This document shows positions 1-7,908 of a stretch of 64,000 bases of DNA, piece by piece. Each line of letters starts with the position of its first letter. The stretch's first letter is position 1. The translations under genes were made by a program, and so were the position numbers. Origin of the DNA: Bacteroidota bacterium (lineage in GTDB: Bacteria > Bacteroidota > Bacteroidia > B-17B0 > Aurantibacillaceae); the NCBI GenBank assembly GCA_030684395.1, contig JAUXTT010000032.1, forward strand, positions 1 through 64,000, written 5' to 3'. The notes below the pieces were generated by a model. The model was not told where the DNA came from, made no database searches, and was given only the letters and a program-made list of their open reading frames with translations.

Positions 1-180
1 CAGGTCGAGCGAAGTTAGGAACTTTTGCCAATGTTGGTGTTATCACCAACATGTATAATTACCCTAATTTCGTTGGTGATAACACCAACGCCGGCTTTAA
101 TGATAATTCAGCGGGAATGTCAGGTCGAGCGAAGTCGAGACTTAGATAACGCGTTCTACGAATATTCTCGACCTGACACT
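1..180. repeat. Intergenic dispersed-repeat patch at window edge
   Basis: No gene is supported here. CAGGTCGAGCGAAG occurs at 1 and again at 121, and its inverted core CTCGACCTGAC lies at 167-177, so 119-177 can fold back. Two 18-bp palindromes, GTTGGTGTTATCACCAAC (33-50) and GTTGGTGATAACACCAAC (72-89), are exact reverse complements of each other. Short palindromic units of this kind are common between genes in Bacteroidota. The left end is cut by the window. Confidence 0.6.
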
Positions 181-187
181 AGTTATT

Positions 188-1288
188 TTAGGAATTTTGC
201 TTCCAATACAATTTATCTGTTCCAATAATCTGACTTTCTATACTTGAAAGATCAAACTCTGGAGCCTTAACGCCTTCATCAAACAATTTATCTCCCACAA
301 AAACTCTAGCCTCGTCCCAAAGTCCTTTAGTAATAAAGCTGTTAAGGGTTTGACTTCCACCTTCAATAATTAGAGATTGTATATTGAGTGAATGAAGGTC
401 AGTTAAAAGGCGTTGCGTAAATCCTTCACCAAAAGAAATAGTTCTGAATCTTATATTATCAAAATCACTTTTCTGCTTCTCTGTATAAACAATACATTGT
501 CCTTTATTTGCAAAGACTTTGGCTGATGAAGTGATTTTCAATTCACGGTCAATTACAATTCTTATCGGATCTTTCCCTTCTACTAAGCGTGTTGTTAATT
601 CGGGGTTATCATTCAACACCGTATTTGTTCCAACCAAAATTGCCTGTTCTTCTGCTCGCCATTTATGAACCAGTATTTTGCTTTCGGGTGAGGTAATCCA
701 GTTTTCCTCTTTATCAGAAGGAATTGAAAGTTTAGAGATAAACCCATCCTTTGTTTGTGCCCATTTTAGGATAATATAAGGTCTTTTCTTTTCATGAAAG
801 GTAAAGAAACGCTTATTTAATTCACGTCCTTCTTTTTCCAGAATACCTGATATCACTTCAATTCCTGCGTTTCGTAGTTTTTCCAAACCTTTACCTGCAA
901 CCAGTGGATTTGAATCCAAATTACAAACAACAACTGTTTTAAATTTCTTTGAAACGATAAGATCGCTGCATGGCGGCGTTTTTCCGTAATGCGAACATGG
1001 CTCTAGATTAACATATAAAGTACAGTTAGTAAAATCATAATTTTCCGGCAGGCTTGCAATCGCATTAACTTCGGCATGTGCTTCACCGTATTTCTGATGA
1101 TAACCTTCTCCAATGATTTTTTTTCTTCCGTCCCGATAGCTATCGGGAGGATCGCCCGGGCGGGCATTCTCCACAATAACAGAGCCCACTAAGGGATTGG
1201 GAGCCACCTGGCCTCTCCCCTTCTCTGCTATTTCAAAACAGCGCTCCATGTATTTGATGTGGTCCGACACAGCCGTGAAATTACTCAA
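188..1288 (-). CDS. ribD: RibD: bifunctional riboflavin deaminase/reductase
   Basis: Riboflavin biosynthesis protein: an N-terminal zinc deaminase acts on diaminohydroxyphosphoribosylaminopyrimidine and a C-terminal reductase acts on the ribosylamino sugar. The deaminase zinc motif is clear (HAEVNAI, then EPCSHYGKTPPC). The second half has the RibD reductase pattern (ILKWAQTKDGFI, GTNTVLNDNPELTTR, LIIEGGSQTLNSF). The 366-residue length is normal. The longest frame starts at TTG 1288; a GTG at 1270 or ATG at 1249 could be used, and the GTG keeps the DHIKYMERC helix expected of the family. Oddly, about 13 extra residues (around PGDPPDSYRDG) sit between NPLVGSVIVEN and KIIGEGYH, exactly where a palindromic DNA repeat lies. 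The family is confident; the start is not. Confidence 0.92.
   Translation of the reverse strand: MSNFTAVSDHIKYMERCFEIAEKGRGQVAPNPLVGSVIVENARPGDPPDSYRDGRKKIIGEGYHQKYGEAHAEVNAIASLPENYDFTNCTLYVNLEPCSHYGKTPPCSDLIVSKKFKTVVVCNLDSNPLVAGKGLEKLRNAGIEVISGILEKEGRELNKRFFTFHEKKRPYIILKWAQTKDGFISKLSIPSDKEENWITSPESKILVHKWRAEEQAILVGTNTVLNDNPELTTRLVEGKDPIRIVIDRELKITSSAKVFANKGQCIVYTEKQKSDFDNIRFRTISFGEGFTQRLLTDLHSLNIQSLIIEGGSQTLNSFITKGLWDEARVFVGDKLFDEGVKAPEFDLSSIESQIIGTDKLYWKQNS
1132..1165. repeat. Palindromic repeat inside ribD
   Basis: CCCGATAGCTATCGGG (1132-1147) is a perfect palindrome, followed by the palindrome GCCCGGGC (1154-1161). It is more GC-rich than its surroundings and is read in frame as PGDPPDSYRDG in RibD. 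The core CCTCCCGATAGCTAT recurs at 62131-62147 in another gene, read in the same frame. Confidence 0.75.
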
Positions 1289-1364
1289 TAATCTTCTATT
1301 TTATTCAAGATAATTTTTTGTGGTTTTATTAATTATATTACTTTTAATAAAAAATAATACATAC

Positions 1365-2189
1365 ATGAAAATAAAATTTACCCTCGGTGTTTGTGCCATT
1401 GCTTTACTAACTGCTTGTGGAGGCGGAAACAATTCTACAGAAGCTGAAAAAGAATTCGATCTTAAACCTTATAACGACAGTCTTGCCAACTTTATCAAGG
1501 ATAATAAAGGTAAGTTGGATTCCCTGCTTATAAACATGGAAACATTTGCAAAAGAAGCTGATGCAGGGAAACACAAGACCAATTATAAATTTAAACTTGC
1601 CGATTCAACACTTAATTTTAGTCCTTGTACCTATGGATATTCGACTTTTAATGCACCTGTAAAGGCTTTCAACGCTATTTATTTATCAAATAATGCATTA
1701 TTGGGTACTCCATTACCTGAAAACATGGTAGCAGATATTTTTATTCCAAGAGATTTTGTAAAAGCAAAGGACCTGATTAAAACCGGAAAAACTGATCATG
1801 GAACTTTAAACGGAGAAAGCCTTGCAAAGGAAATGCATAATGATAGAGTTTTATTAGAGTCGTATTTAAACTTAAAATACCTGATTTATATTCGTAATGA
1901 TAAATACAGTAAAGGTGTAATTAGTGCAATTTTGAGTACATACGACATTCCTGTTTTAGATGGAACCCTTTACATCTTTGATCTGAAAAATAAAAAATTC
2001 TGTGGGGCGGGAGAATTTTCATCCAGTGGGCCAAAAGAATTACTTTATACTTATAAAGAAAATGACATTTCAGATCAACAATATCAGGCTGAAAAAACAT
2101 TAGAGTCTCAGACTCCGGATACCATTAAATATAAAACGATCAAATTGCTAAAAGAGTTTGTAAACGTAGATGAAGAATCAATAGATTAA
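1365..2189 (+). CDS. Predicted lipoprotein of unknown function
   Basis: The 274-residue protein starts with a lipoprotein signal peptide with lipobox LLTAC (Cys18), followed by GGG and a charged linker, so it should be lipidated and face the periplasm or outer membrane. I do not recognise the mature domain, which is mixed alpha/beta with no cysteine cluster or catalytic motif I can name. ATG 1365 is chosen over an upstream in-frame GTG (1320), which would add a hydrophobic stretch and spoil the signal peptide. It is divergent from ribD and followed by a strong terminator, so it is probably monocistronic. Confidence 0.75.
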   Translation: MKIKFTLGVCAIALLTACGGGNNSTEAEKEFDLKPYNDSLANFIKDNKGKLDSLLINMETFAKEADAGKHKTNYKFKLADSTLNFSPCTYGYSTFNAPVKAFNAIYLSNNALLGTPLPENMVADIFIPRDFVKAKDLIKTGKTDHGTLNGESLAKEMHNDRVLLESYLNLKYLIYIRNDKYSKGVISAILSTYDIPVLDGTLYIFDLKNKKFCGAGEFSSSGPKELLYTYKENDISDQQYQAEKTLESQTPDTIKYKTIKLLKEFVNVDEESID

Positions 2190-2208
2190 CGAAAGTTCAA
2201 CTTGTTTT

Positions 2209-2244
2209 AGAAGGCTGCCTCAAAGGGCGGCCTTCTTCATTTTT
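2209..2244 (+). terminator. Rho-independent terminator after lipoprotein gene
   Basis: AGAAGGCTGCC (2209-2219) pairs with GGCGGCCTTCT (2226-2236), 11 bp with one G-T wobble, and is followed by TCATTTTT. Confidence 0.85.
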
Positions 2245-2515
2245 AGGCATATTAGTGTAACCTATTGAAGATTTAAAAGAGTAAAATTCTACTAAAGTCA
2301 TATAAATTGTTATATGGCATTTAAAAAGACTACCTTTATGCTATAAAACACCCTCACTCCATAAATTAAAAGCACAAGCTATCTTAAAAAGGAGTTAAAC
2401 AACCTCGATTAGACCTCATTAACCGGATTTAAAATTGGTAAATCAATTTTTTCGGGAAACCAACATTAAAAGAAAAGGAACAAACACAAAACTCGTGTCT
2501 ATTTCTAGTATCACT
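2245..2515. other. Gene-free AT-rich stretch
   Basis: About 270 bp between the terminator and the promoter of the AraC-type gene. I see no coding pattern, no repeat shared with the rest of the window and no convincing RNA gene. It ends in the 13-bp inverted repeat described next. Confidence 0.5.
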
Positions 2516-2590
2516 CTTAGAAAAGAGTGAATTATGTAACTCTTTTCTAAGAACATGTAAGTTTATCTACCTAAATCTTCGGAATTTCAC
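2516..2590 (+). promoter_or_regulatory. Regulon promoter 1 with perfect 13-bp inverted repeat
   Basis: The distal box GTGAATTATGTAAC (2527-2540) and proximal box GTAAG (2557) are 21 bp apart, as at nine other promoters here. The -7 region (ATTTC near 2584-2588) is a poor match to TAnnTTTG. Unique to this copy, the distal box lies in a perfect inverted repeat: CTTAGAAAAGAGT (2516-2528) and ACTCTTTTCTAAG (2539-2551) around a 10-nt loop. There is no T-run, so it is more likely an operator than a terminator. It precedes the AraC-type gene. Confidence 0.6.
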
Positions 2591-2612
2591 TCTCGTTAAA
2601 AAAAATGTTCTT

Positions 2613-3209
2613 TTGAAATTATATATTAAATACATGGTCAGTAATCGTTGTAAAATGGCGGTTAAAGAAGAACTCAAAAAGTTTGGATTGCACTTTATTG
2701 TGGTTGATTTGGGTGAAGTAGAGATCATGGAAGATCTTTCTACCGACCAAAGGGAACAATTAAAGGTTTCTCTATTAAACTGCGGATTAGAGTTAATGGA
2801 TGATAAAAAGGCCATTCTAATTGAAAAAATAAACAACGTGATAACCGAAATGATCCATCATTCCGACGATGCGTTAAAAATGAATTATTCGGATTTCATC
2901 AGTGAAAAACTAGATTACGATTACACCTATTTATCTAACCTCTTCTCTGAAGTAAAAGGTATTACCATACAACAATTTATCATAGTTCATAAAATTGAAC
3001 GGGTAAAAGAATTATTGTTGTATGATGAATTGAACCTCACGGAGATCTCGTATAAACTTCATTACAGTAGTGTTGCACATTTATCAAACCAATTTAAAAA
3101 AATCACGGGACTCTCCCCCTCTCAGTTTAAACAATTAAAAGGTAACAGAAGAAGTCCCATCGAAGAAATAGGGAATCCGGGAACACCTGGATCTGAAAAA
3201 TTTAATTAG
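2613..3209 (+). CDS. AraC-family transcriptional regulator
   Basis: A cytoplasmic DNA-binding protein of 198 residues from TTG 2613, or 191 from ATG 2634. The C-terminal half (about 90-175) is an AraC/XylS double helix-turn-helix: SEKLDYDYTYLSNLFSEV, then LNLTEISYKLHYSSVAHLSN, QFKKITGLSPSQFKQ. The N-terminal part (KYMVSNRCKMAV...LGEVEI) is the short domain typical of small Bacteroidota AraC proteins rather than a sugar-binding cupin. From family memory these often start MKLYIKYMVS, which favours the TTG. It heads an apparent operon with the hybrid kinase (30 bp downstream). Its promoter carries the shared 21-bp direct-repeat site, so it may be autoregulated and may control the other copies; that is inference. 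Confidence 0.88.
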   Translation: MKLYIKYMVSNRCKMAVKEELKKFGLHFIVVDLGEVEIMEDLSTDQREQLKVSLLNCGLELMDDKKAILIEKINNVITEMIHHSDDALKMNYSDFISEKLDYDYTYLSNLFSEVKGITIQQFIIVHKIERVKELLLYDELNLTEISYKLHYSSVAHLSNQFKKITGLSPSQFKQLKGNRRSPIEEIGNPGTPGSEKFN

Positions 3210-3239
3210 AGTAAAAAAAAACGCAAAGTCGTCACAAAA

Positions 3240-6002
3240 ATGGCTAAAAGAAAAAATTCGGAAGAATTAACTATTGCAAACAAAGAATTGGCTTTTCAGG
3301 GTAAAGAGAAAGAGAAGCGCGCAGCCGAATTAATTGTTGCAAACAAAGAGCTTGTTTTTCAAAACGAAGAAAAGGAGAAAAGAGCAGCTGAGTTAATTGT
3401 TGCAAATAAAGAACTTCTATTTCAAAACGAAGAAAAAGAAAAAAGGGCAGCGGAGTTAATTGTTGCAAATAAAGAGCTTCTATTCCAAAACGAAGAAAAG
3501 GAAAAAAGAGCGGCAGAACTGGTTATTGCTAACAAAGAGCTAGCTTTCCAAAACGATGAAAAAGAAAAAAGAGCGGCGGAATTAGTTGTTGCAAATAAAG
3601 AGCTTGCTTTTCAAAATGATGAAAAGGAGAAAAGAGCAGCAGAATTAATTATTGCTAACAAAGAACTTGCTTTTCAAAATGATGTAAAAGAAAAAAGAGC
3701 TGAAGAAAAAGAAAAAAGAGCAGCTGAATTAATTATTGCCAACAAAGAGTTAGCCTTTCAAAATGACGAAAAGGAAAAAAGAGCCGCTGAATTAATTATT
3801 GCTAACAAAGAACTTGCTTTTCAAAATACAGAAAAGGAAAAACGTGCCTCCGAATTATTCATCGCTAACAAAGAGCTTGTATTTCAAACAAGTGAGAAAC
3901 AAAAACGTGCAGCTGAATTGGTTATTGCAGACAAGGAGTTAGAGTTTCAAAATAAAGAAAAGGAAAAAAAAGCAATAGCTAATAAAGAACTGGAAGCATT
4001 CAGTTATTCAGCCAAATTAGCTTCCCAATATTCTTTAAGCCTAATTGAAGCAAGTCGTGACCCTTTATTTACAATTAGCCCAAAAGGGAAAATAACCGAC
4101 TTAAATCAGGCATCAGTTAGAGTAACAGGAGTACCAAGAGAGAAACTTATAGGGACCGATTTTTTTGATTATTTCACCGATCCTGATAAAGCTCGCAAAG
4201 GATATGAAGAAGTTTTTGCGAAAGGATTTGTGGCAGATTACCCTTTAACAGTAAGAGATCACAAACAAACTGATGTATTATTTAATGGTTCAGTTTATAA
4301 AGATGACCGAGGACATGTACTTGGTGCTGTTGTGGTTGCAAGAGATATTACCGAGCAAAAAAGAATTGAAAAAGAATTGATAGAAGCTAAAGTGTTCGCT
4401 GAATTAGCAACAGAACTGGCAGAAGTGGCAAAAAATAAAGCAGAAAGAGCAACCCGTATTGCCGAAGATGCTGTAAAAGCCAAACAACAATTCTTATCAA
4501 ACATGAGCCATGAAATCAGGACTCCGATGAATGCTATTATTGGATTCACTAAAGTGGTATTAAAAACCGACCTAACACCTAAACAAATAGAATACTTAAC
4601 AGCAATAAAAGTAAGTGGTGATGCACTCATAGTGCTGATCAATGATATACTTGATCTTGCAAAAGTAGATGCAGGAAAAATGAGCTTTGAATCAACTCCT
4701 TTCAAAATGGCGGCATCTATTTCTTCTATGCTACATCTGTTTGAAACGAAAATTCAAGAAAAGAATTTGGAGTTAATTAAAATTTACGACAAGAAAATAC
4801 CTGAAGTTTTAGTTGGTGATTCTGTTCGTCTGCACCAGATCATTTTAAATTTGGTAAGTAATGCTGTAAAATTCACAACTGAAGGAAAAATAACTGTAAG
4901 TGTACAATTATTGAATGATACCGAAGAAAAAGTAACAATTGAATTCTCAGTTACCGATACAGGTATTGGAATTGCAGAAAGTAAGATAGAAAATGTGTTC
5001 GAAAACTTTCAACAGGCAACCAGTGGCACTTCCAGATTATACGGAGGAACAGGATTAGGGCTTGCTATTGTGAAACAATTAGTAGAATCACAGGGCGGAA
5101 CTCTTGGTGTAAAAAGTAAGATGGGTGAAGGTTCAACATTCAGTTTCACTTTAAGTTTTGCAAAAACAACTGCTGATGCTGAGTTAGACACGGGTTTGGT
5201 AGAATTGAATTCGGAAATGAAAAATATAAAAGTATTGGTAGTTGAAGACATTGCTCTCAATCAATTACTAATGAAAACCTTACTGGATGATTTTGGTTTT
5301 GATCGTGACATTGCTTCCAACGGAAAAATCGCAATCGAAAAATTACAATCCAAATCATATGACATTATTTTGATGGATCTGCAAATGCCTGAAATGAACG
5401 GATTTGAAGCTACGGAATATATTCGCAAAACCATGAATTCCAGGATCCCGATCATCGCATTAACTGCCGATGTAACTACTGTTGACTTAGCCAAATGCAG
5501 GGCGGTTGGTATGAATGACTATATTGCTAAGCCCGTTGATGAAAAAGTGTTATACAGCAAAATTGTAAGCCTGGTAAAAAAACCAATTCAGTCCAAAGAA
5601 AATACCACCTTAGAAATTGACAAAAGCCAACTGGGAAAAGTAAAATGTACTGATTTAAGTTTTTTAATTCGCCGAACTAAATCCAATCCTGAATTAATGA
5701 TGGAAATGATCACTCTCTATTTAGAGCAAACACCTCCTTTGGTCATTGCAATGAAACAAAGCCTTCAGGATAAGGACTGGAGTACCTTGAAATCAGCTAC
5801 ACATAAGATGATCCCTTCATTCTCAATAATGGGCATTAATACCGATTTTGAGAAAATGGCAAAAAAAATTCAGGAAATTGCGGGCTCCGATCAACCCAAA
5901 GAGGTACTTACTGAACTTGTTTCACAAATTGAAACTGTTTGCCTGCAAGCTTGCGAAGAATTAGAAATAGAATTAAATAGTATTAAAAATAACAATAAAT
6001 GA
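3240..6002 (+). CDS. Hybrid histidine kinase: coiled-coil repeats-PAS-HK-REC-HPt
   Basis: A 920-residue cytoplasmic phosphorelay protein with no membrane segment. In order: eleven 21-residue coiled-coil units (about 7-245, consensus AAELIIANKELAFQNDEKEKR in blocks); PAS (about 262-385); HisKA with phosphoacceptor His424 in SNMSHEIRTPMNAI; HATPase with N-box (LVSNAVKFT), DTGIGI and GGTGLGLAIV; REC (about 660-780) with phospho-Asp713 in ILMDLQMPEMNGFE and Lys in YIAKPVD; and a C-terminal HPt (about 800-905) with His855 in THKMIPSFSIMG. All relay residues are present, so His-Asp-His transfer within one chain is expected, with output to the regulator that overlaps its stop by 4 bp. One extra heptad, AEEKEKR, sits after unit 7. 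What the PAS or coil senses is unknown. Confidence 0.95.
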   Translation: MAKRKNSEELTIANKELAFQGKEKEKRAAELIVANKELVFQNEEKEKRAAELIVANKELLFQNEEKEKRAAELIVANKELLFQNEEKEKRAAELVIANKELAFQNDEKEKRAAELVVANKELAFQNDEKEKRAAELIIANKELAFQNDVKEKRAEEKEKRAAELIIANKELAFQNDEKEKRAAELIIANKELAFQNTEKEKRASELFIANKELVFQTSEKQKRAAELVIADKELEFQNKEKEKKAIANKELEAFSYSAKLASQYSLSLIEASRDPLFTISPKGKITDLNQASVRVTGVPREKLIGTDFFDYFTDPDKARKGYEEVFAKGFVADYPLTVRDHKQTDVLFNGSVYKDDRGHVLGAVVVARDITEQKRIEKELIEAKVFAELATELAEVAKNKAERATRIAEDAVKAKQQFLSNMSHEIRTPMNAIIGFTKVVLKTDLTPKQIEYLTAIKVSGDALIVLINDILDLAKVDAGKMSFESTPFKMAASISSMLHLFETKIQEKNLELIKIYDKKIPEVLVGDSVRLHQIILNLVSNAVKFTTEGKITVSVQLLNDTEEKVTIEFSVTDTGIGIAESKIENVFENFQQATSGTSRLYGGTGLGLAIVKQLVESQGGTLGVKSKMGEGSTFSFTLSFAKTTADAELDTGLVELNSEMKNIKVLVVEDIALNQLLMKTLLDDFGFDRDIASNGKIAIEKLQSKSYDIILMDLQMPEMNGFEATEYIRKTMNSRIPIIALTADVTTVDLAKCRAVGMNDYIAKPVDEKVLYSKIVSLVKKPIQSKENTTLEIDKSQLGKVKCTDLSFLIRRTKSNPELMMEMITLYLEQTPPLVIAMKQSLQDKDWSTLKSATHKMIPSFSIMGINTDFEKMAKKIQEIAGSDQPKEVLTELVSQIETVCLQACEELEIELNSIKNNNK
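3258..3975 (+). repeat. 63-bp tandem repeats, 11 units (21-residue coiled coil)
   Basis: Eleven in-frame 63-bp units encode AAEL(I/V)(I/V)ANKEL(A/V/L)FQN(D/E)EKEKR. 21 residues is three heptads, as expected for an extended coiled coil. Units 2-9 are the most alike and the last two drift. One 21-bp partial unit (AEEKEKR) sits between units 7 and 8 and keeps the heptad phase. The same repeat, also 11 units, lies at 12043-12735. Confidence 0.85.
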
Positions 6003-6433
6003 AAAACGGAGAGAAAATAAAACTTTTTTTGGTAGATGACGACGCGGTCTTTTTAAAATCATTGGAAATTGAGTTTTTACAACATGCTGACTTCGTAATT
6101 GAAACCTTTGCAACCGGAGAACTTTGTGTGGAAAATATATCACATGAACCCGACGTTATCATTTTAGATTATCACCTCGATGGTATTGACAAAAATGCAA
6201 TGAATGGATTATCAACTTTAGATAAAATAAAAAGTACTAACCCTGATATTCCGGTTGTAATGTTGTCGTCGCAGGATAAAATTGATGTTGCCATAAAATG
6301 TATGCATCACAGGGCTTTTGATTATGTAGTAAAAAGTGAAACAGCGTTTATTCGTTTACAAAAAATCATCACCAGTATCTTTAGTTATAAAAAAATGGAA
6401 AAGGAATTGAATTGGTATATGAACAGGATGTGA
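5999..6433 (+). CDS. Single-domain response regulator (REC only)
   Basis: 144 residues: one receiver domain with no output domain. The acidic pocket is LVDDDA, the phosphorylation site is in IILDYHL, the switch Ser is in MLSS and the Lys is in YVVKSE. It is translationally coupled to the hybrid kinase by an ATGA overlap, so it is the likely acceptor from the kinase's HPt domain. It belongs to the same subfamily as the receivers at 15220, 15782 and 33183 (shared TGE-C-ENI/ME and FDYVVK/SDYVVK patterns) but lacks their transmembrane tail or PP2C domain. It could be a CheY-like output to an unknown partner or a phosphate sink. Confidence 0.9.
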   Translation: MKNGEKIKLFLVDDDAVFLKSLEIEFLQHADFVIETFATGELCVENISHEPDVIILDYHLDGIDKNAMNGLSTLDKIKSTNPDIPVVMLSSQDKIDVAIKCMHHRAFDYVVKSETAFIRLQKIITSIFSYKKMEKELNWYMNRM

Positions 6434-6470
6434 TTTTTTTACGCCACAATTCAATTAATAAAACATAATT

Positions 6471-6686
6471 ATGGATACTGCGGAAAATAAAAGTGGTGAG
6501 CCTTTTAAAATAAAGGGCAATTGGGAGCTCCAATCAAAGTTCCTTCAGGAAAAATATCCTCAGCTTACTGATGCGGATTTGAAATTTGAAACAGGCAAGG
6601 AATCAGAGTTATTAAGTCGACTGGAAGCAAGGCTGAATAAAAACCGGGCATTGATAATGAATATGATCGAAAAGAGCCAACAATAA
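6471..6686 (+). CDS. CsbD-like small stress protein
   Basis: 71 residues, hydrophilic. It has the CsbD pattern: KIKGNWELQSKFL, then a lengthened LTDADLKFETGKESELLSRL and a final amphipathic helix. CsbD family members are induced by stress in many bacteria, but their molecular function is unknown. It lies 37 bp after the response regulator in the same operon. A closer family match is encoded at 31381. Confidence 0.75.
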   Translation: MDTAENKSGEPFKIKGNWELQSKFLQEKYPQLTDADLKFETGKESELLSRLEARLNKNRALIMNMIEKSQQ

Positions 6687-6718
6687 AAATAAATAACCTT
6701 TAATTAAATAAATCATAA

Positions 6719-6895
6719 ATGAAAAATAGTGAATCTGAAAACAAGTATCAGGCAGGTGAAATTGTGCATGCATTGGTAAATCCGGCTCAAAAATTAATAA
6801 TCAGGAGATACGTTGATAGTATTTATTATTGCATTATTCAGGAAGACCCTACGCTTAAAGAACTGGTTTATTTTGAAAGAGAGCTTTCAAAATAA
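6719..6895 (+). CDS. Small conserved-type protein, 58 residues
   Basis: A short ORF (ATG 6719, TAA 6893) of 58 residues beginning MKNSESENKYQAGEIVHALV, with RRYVDSIYYC and ending VYFERELSK. I have seen similar small Bacteroidota proteins but know no function. It is hydrophilic, has no signal peptide and is followed by a terminator, so it is probably the last gene of the 2613 operon. Position, composition and the terminator just downstream argue it is real. Confidence 0.65.
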   Translation: MKNSESENKYQAGEIVHALVNPAQKLIIRRYVDSIYYCIIQEDPTLKELVYFERELSK

Positions 6896-6939
6896 ACTAT
6901 TTATAAAAAATATTGAATTCACTTATTATTTCAAAATCT

Positions 6940-6969
6940 AAAGCTACTTCACATTGGAGTAGCTTTTTT
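6940..6969 (+). terminator. Terminator ending the AraC-kinase operon
   Basis: AAAGCTACT (6940-6948) pairs with AGTAGCTTT (6958-6966) and runs into TTTTTT. Confidence 0.85.
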
Positions 6970-7076
6970 GATTATGAAAAATGTAACTTGTTTCAAATGA
7001 ATGGAACCCATGGTTTATCGATTATTTTTTCTTTCCGAATCCCATTTGCAAGTCTGACTAATAACAAGCCAAATAT

Positions 7077-7139
7077 GTGAATGATGCAAGTTATTAATCA
7101 AATAATATAATTCCTTAGCAAAATAATCACTAAACTTTG
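7077..7139 (+). promoter_or_regulatory. Regulon promoter 2
   Basis: Distal box GTGAATGATGCAAG (7077-7090), proximal box ATAAT (7107) 21 bp away, and -7 core AACTTTG with TTTG at 7136-7139, 29 bp after the proximal box. No 5' hairpin is seen. The distal core is GCAAG rather than GTAAC, a weaker copy. It drives the gene at 7182. Confidence 0.6.
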
Positions 7140-7181
7140 TTGTATACATAAATACCTAATTCAACTAAAATTAAAAAAAGA

Positions 7182-7709
7182 ATGAAAACGTATAAACTAC
7201 TAATTGTCCTAATGATTCTGTTCTTCTCGGGAATAATGAAATCACAGGTTTCAGTAAATATTAATTTAGGTTCTCCTCCACTTTGGGGACCGGTGGGATA
7301 CACTGAGACACGTTATTATTACTTACCGGATATAGAATCCTATTATGATGTTCAAACATCCATGTTTATTTATTATTATGGAGGTGGTTGGATCCATAGA
7401 ACTTACCTGCCAGCTTATTATCAAAACTACGACCTCTATGGAGGCTATAAAGTGGTACTGGTTGACTATTATGGAACAAGTCCTTATGTTCATTTTAAAA
7501 ACCATAAAGTAAAATACAAGAAAGGTTATAACGGCGGTCCACAAAAAACAATCGGGCAGAAACCCGGTAAAGGAAATAATAAGATCAATAGCGGGGGAAA
7601 CAATCAGAAGAATCATAAAAGTAACGGGAAAAACAATAACAAAAGCGGAGGAAACAATAACAAATCAAAAGGGAATACTGGTCATGGAGGTAGCAAAGGG
7701 AAAAAATAA
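7182..7709 (+). CDS. Secreted Tyr-rich protein with Gly/Asn/Lys tail
   Basis: 175 residues with a signal peptide (MKTYKLLIVLMILFFSGIMKSQ). The middle is rich in aromatic residues (WGPVGYTETRYYYLPDIESY, YYGGGWIHRTYLPAYYQNYD) and resembles a family of small Bacteroidota exported proteins of unknown function. The last 60 residues are a low-complexity, strongly basic Gly/Asn/Lys/Ser tail. It has no lipobox or T9SS sorting domain, so it is periplasmic or loosely surface-associated. Monocistronic, between regulon promoter 2 and a terminator. Confidence 0.8.
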   Translation: MKTYKLLIVLMILFFSGIMKSQVSVNINLGSPPLWGPVGYTETRYYYLPDIESYYDVQTSMFIYYYGGGWIHRTYLPAYYQNYDLYGGYKVVLVDYYGTSPYVHFKNHKVKYKKGYNGGPQKTIGQKPGKGNNKINSGGNNQKNHKSNGKNNNKSGGNNNKSKGNTGHGGSKGKK

Positions 7710-7760
7710 CTATTAATCCAAAGAACAAAAAAGAACATTTGATAAAACGAACATTAAATT

Positions 7761-7793
7761 GATCCGATTAGCATACTGTTGATCGGATCTTTT
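7761..7793 (+). terminator. Terminator after secreted Tyr-rich gene
   Basis: GATCCGAT (7761-7768) pairs with ATCGGATC (7782-7789), followed by TTTT. Confidence 0.85.
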
Positions 7794-7805
7794 GATTATA
7801 AAACT

Positions 7806-7891
7806 GCGAATTATATAACTCTTACCATTTTTTTTGTAAGACAAACTATAATATGCTCATCATCTTTGTACTGTCGTGAAAATAAATTCGC
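7806..7891 (+). promoter_or_regulatory. Regulon promoter 3 with 5' hairpin
   Basis: Distal box GCGAATTATATAAC (7806-7819), proximal box GTAAG (7836) 21 bp on, and -7 CATCTTTG with TTTG at 7865-7868, 29 bp on. The hairpin GTGAAAATAAATTCGC (7876-7891) lies at the expected transcript start, 17 nt before ATG 7909. Confidence 0.7.
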
Positions 7892-7908
7892 TACACAGAA
7901 ATAACCCT

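Noticed and set aside
25-228. A 67-codon open frame over the repeat region
   Set aside because: It runs through palindromic repeats, has no protein-like composition and overlaps the ribD end.
3271-3468. Minus-strand open frame with repeated LQQLT-type peptides
   Set aside because: It is the antisense shadow of the 63-bp coil repeats, not a gene.
6976-7035. GAAAAATGTAACTTG with GGAAC 21 bp downstream, resembling a regulon promoter
   Set aside because: The GTG of the distal box is missing, the proximal box is poor and no TTTG lies at 29-30 bp. It may be a decayed copy next to promoter 2, but it is not counted.
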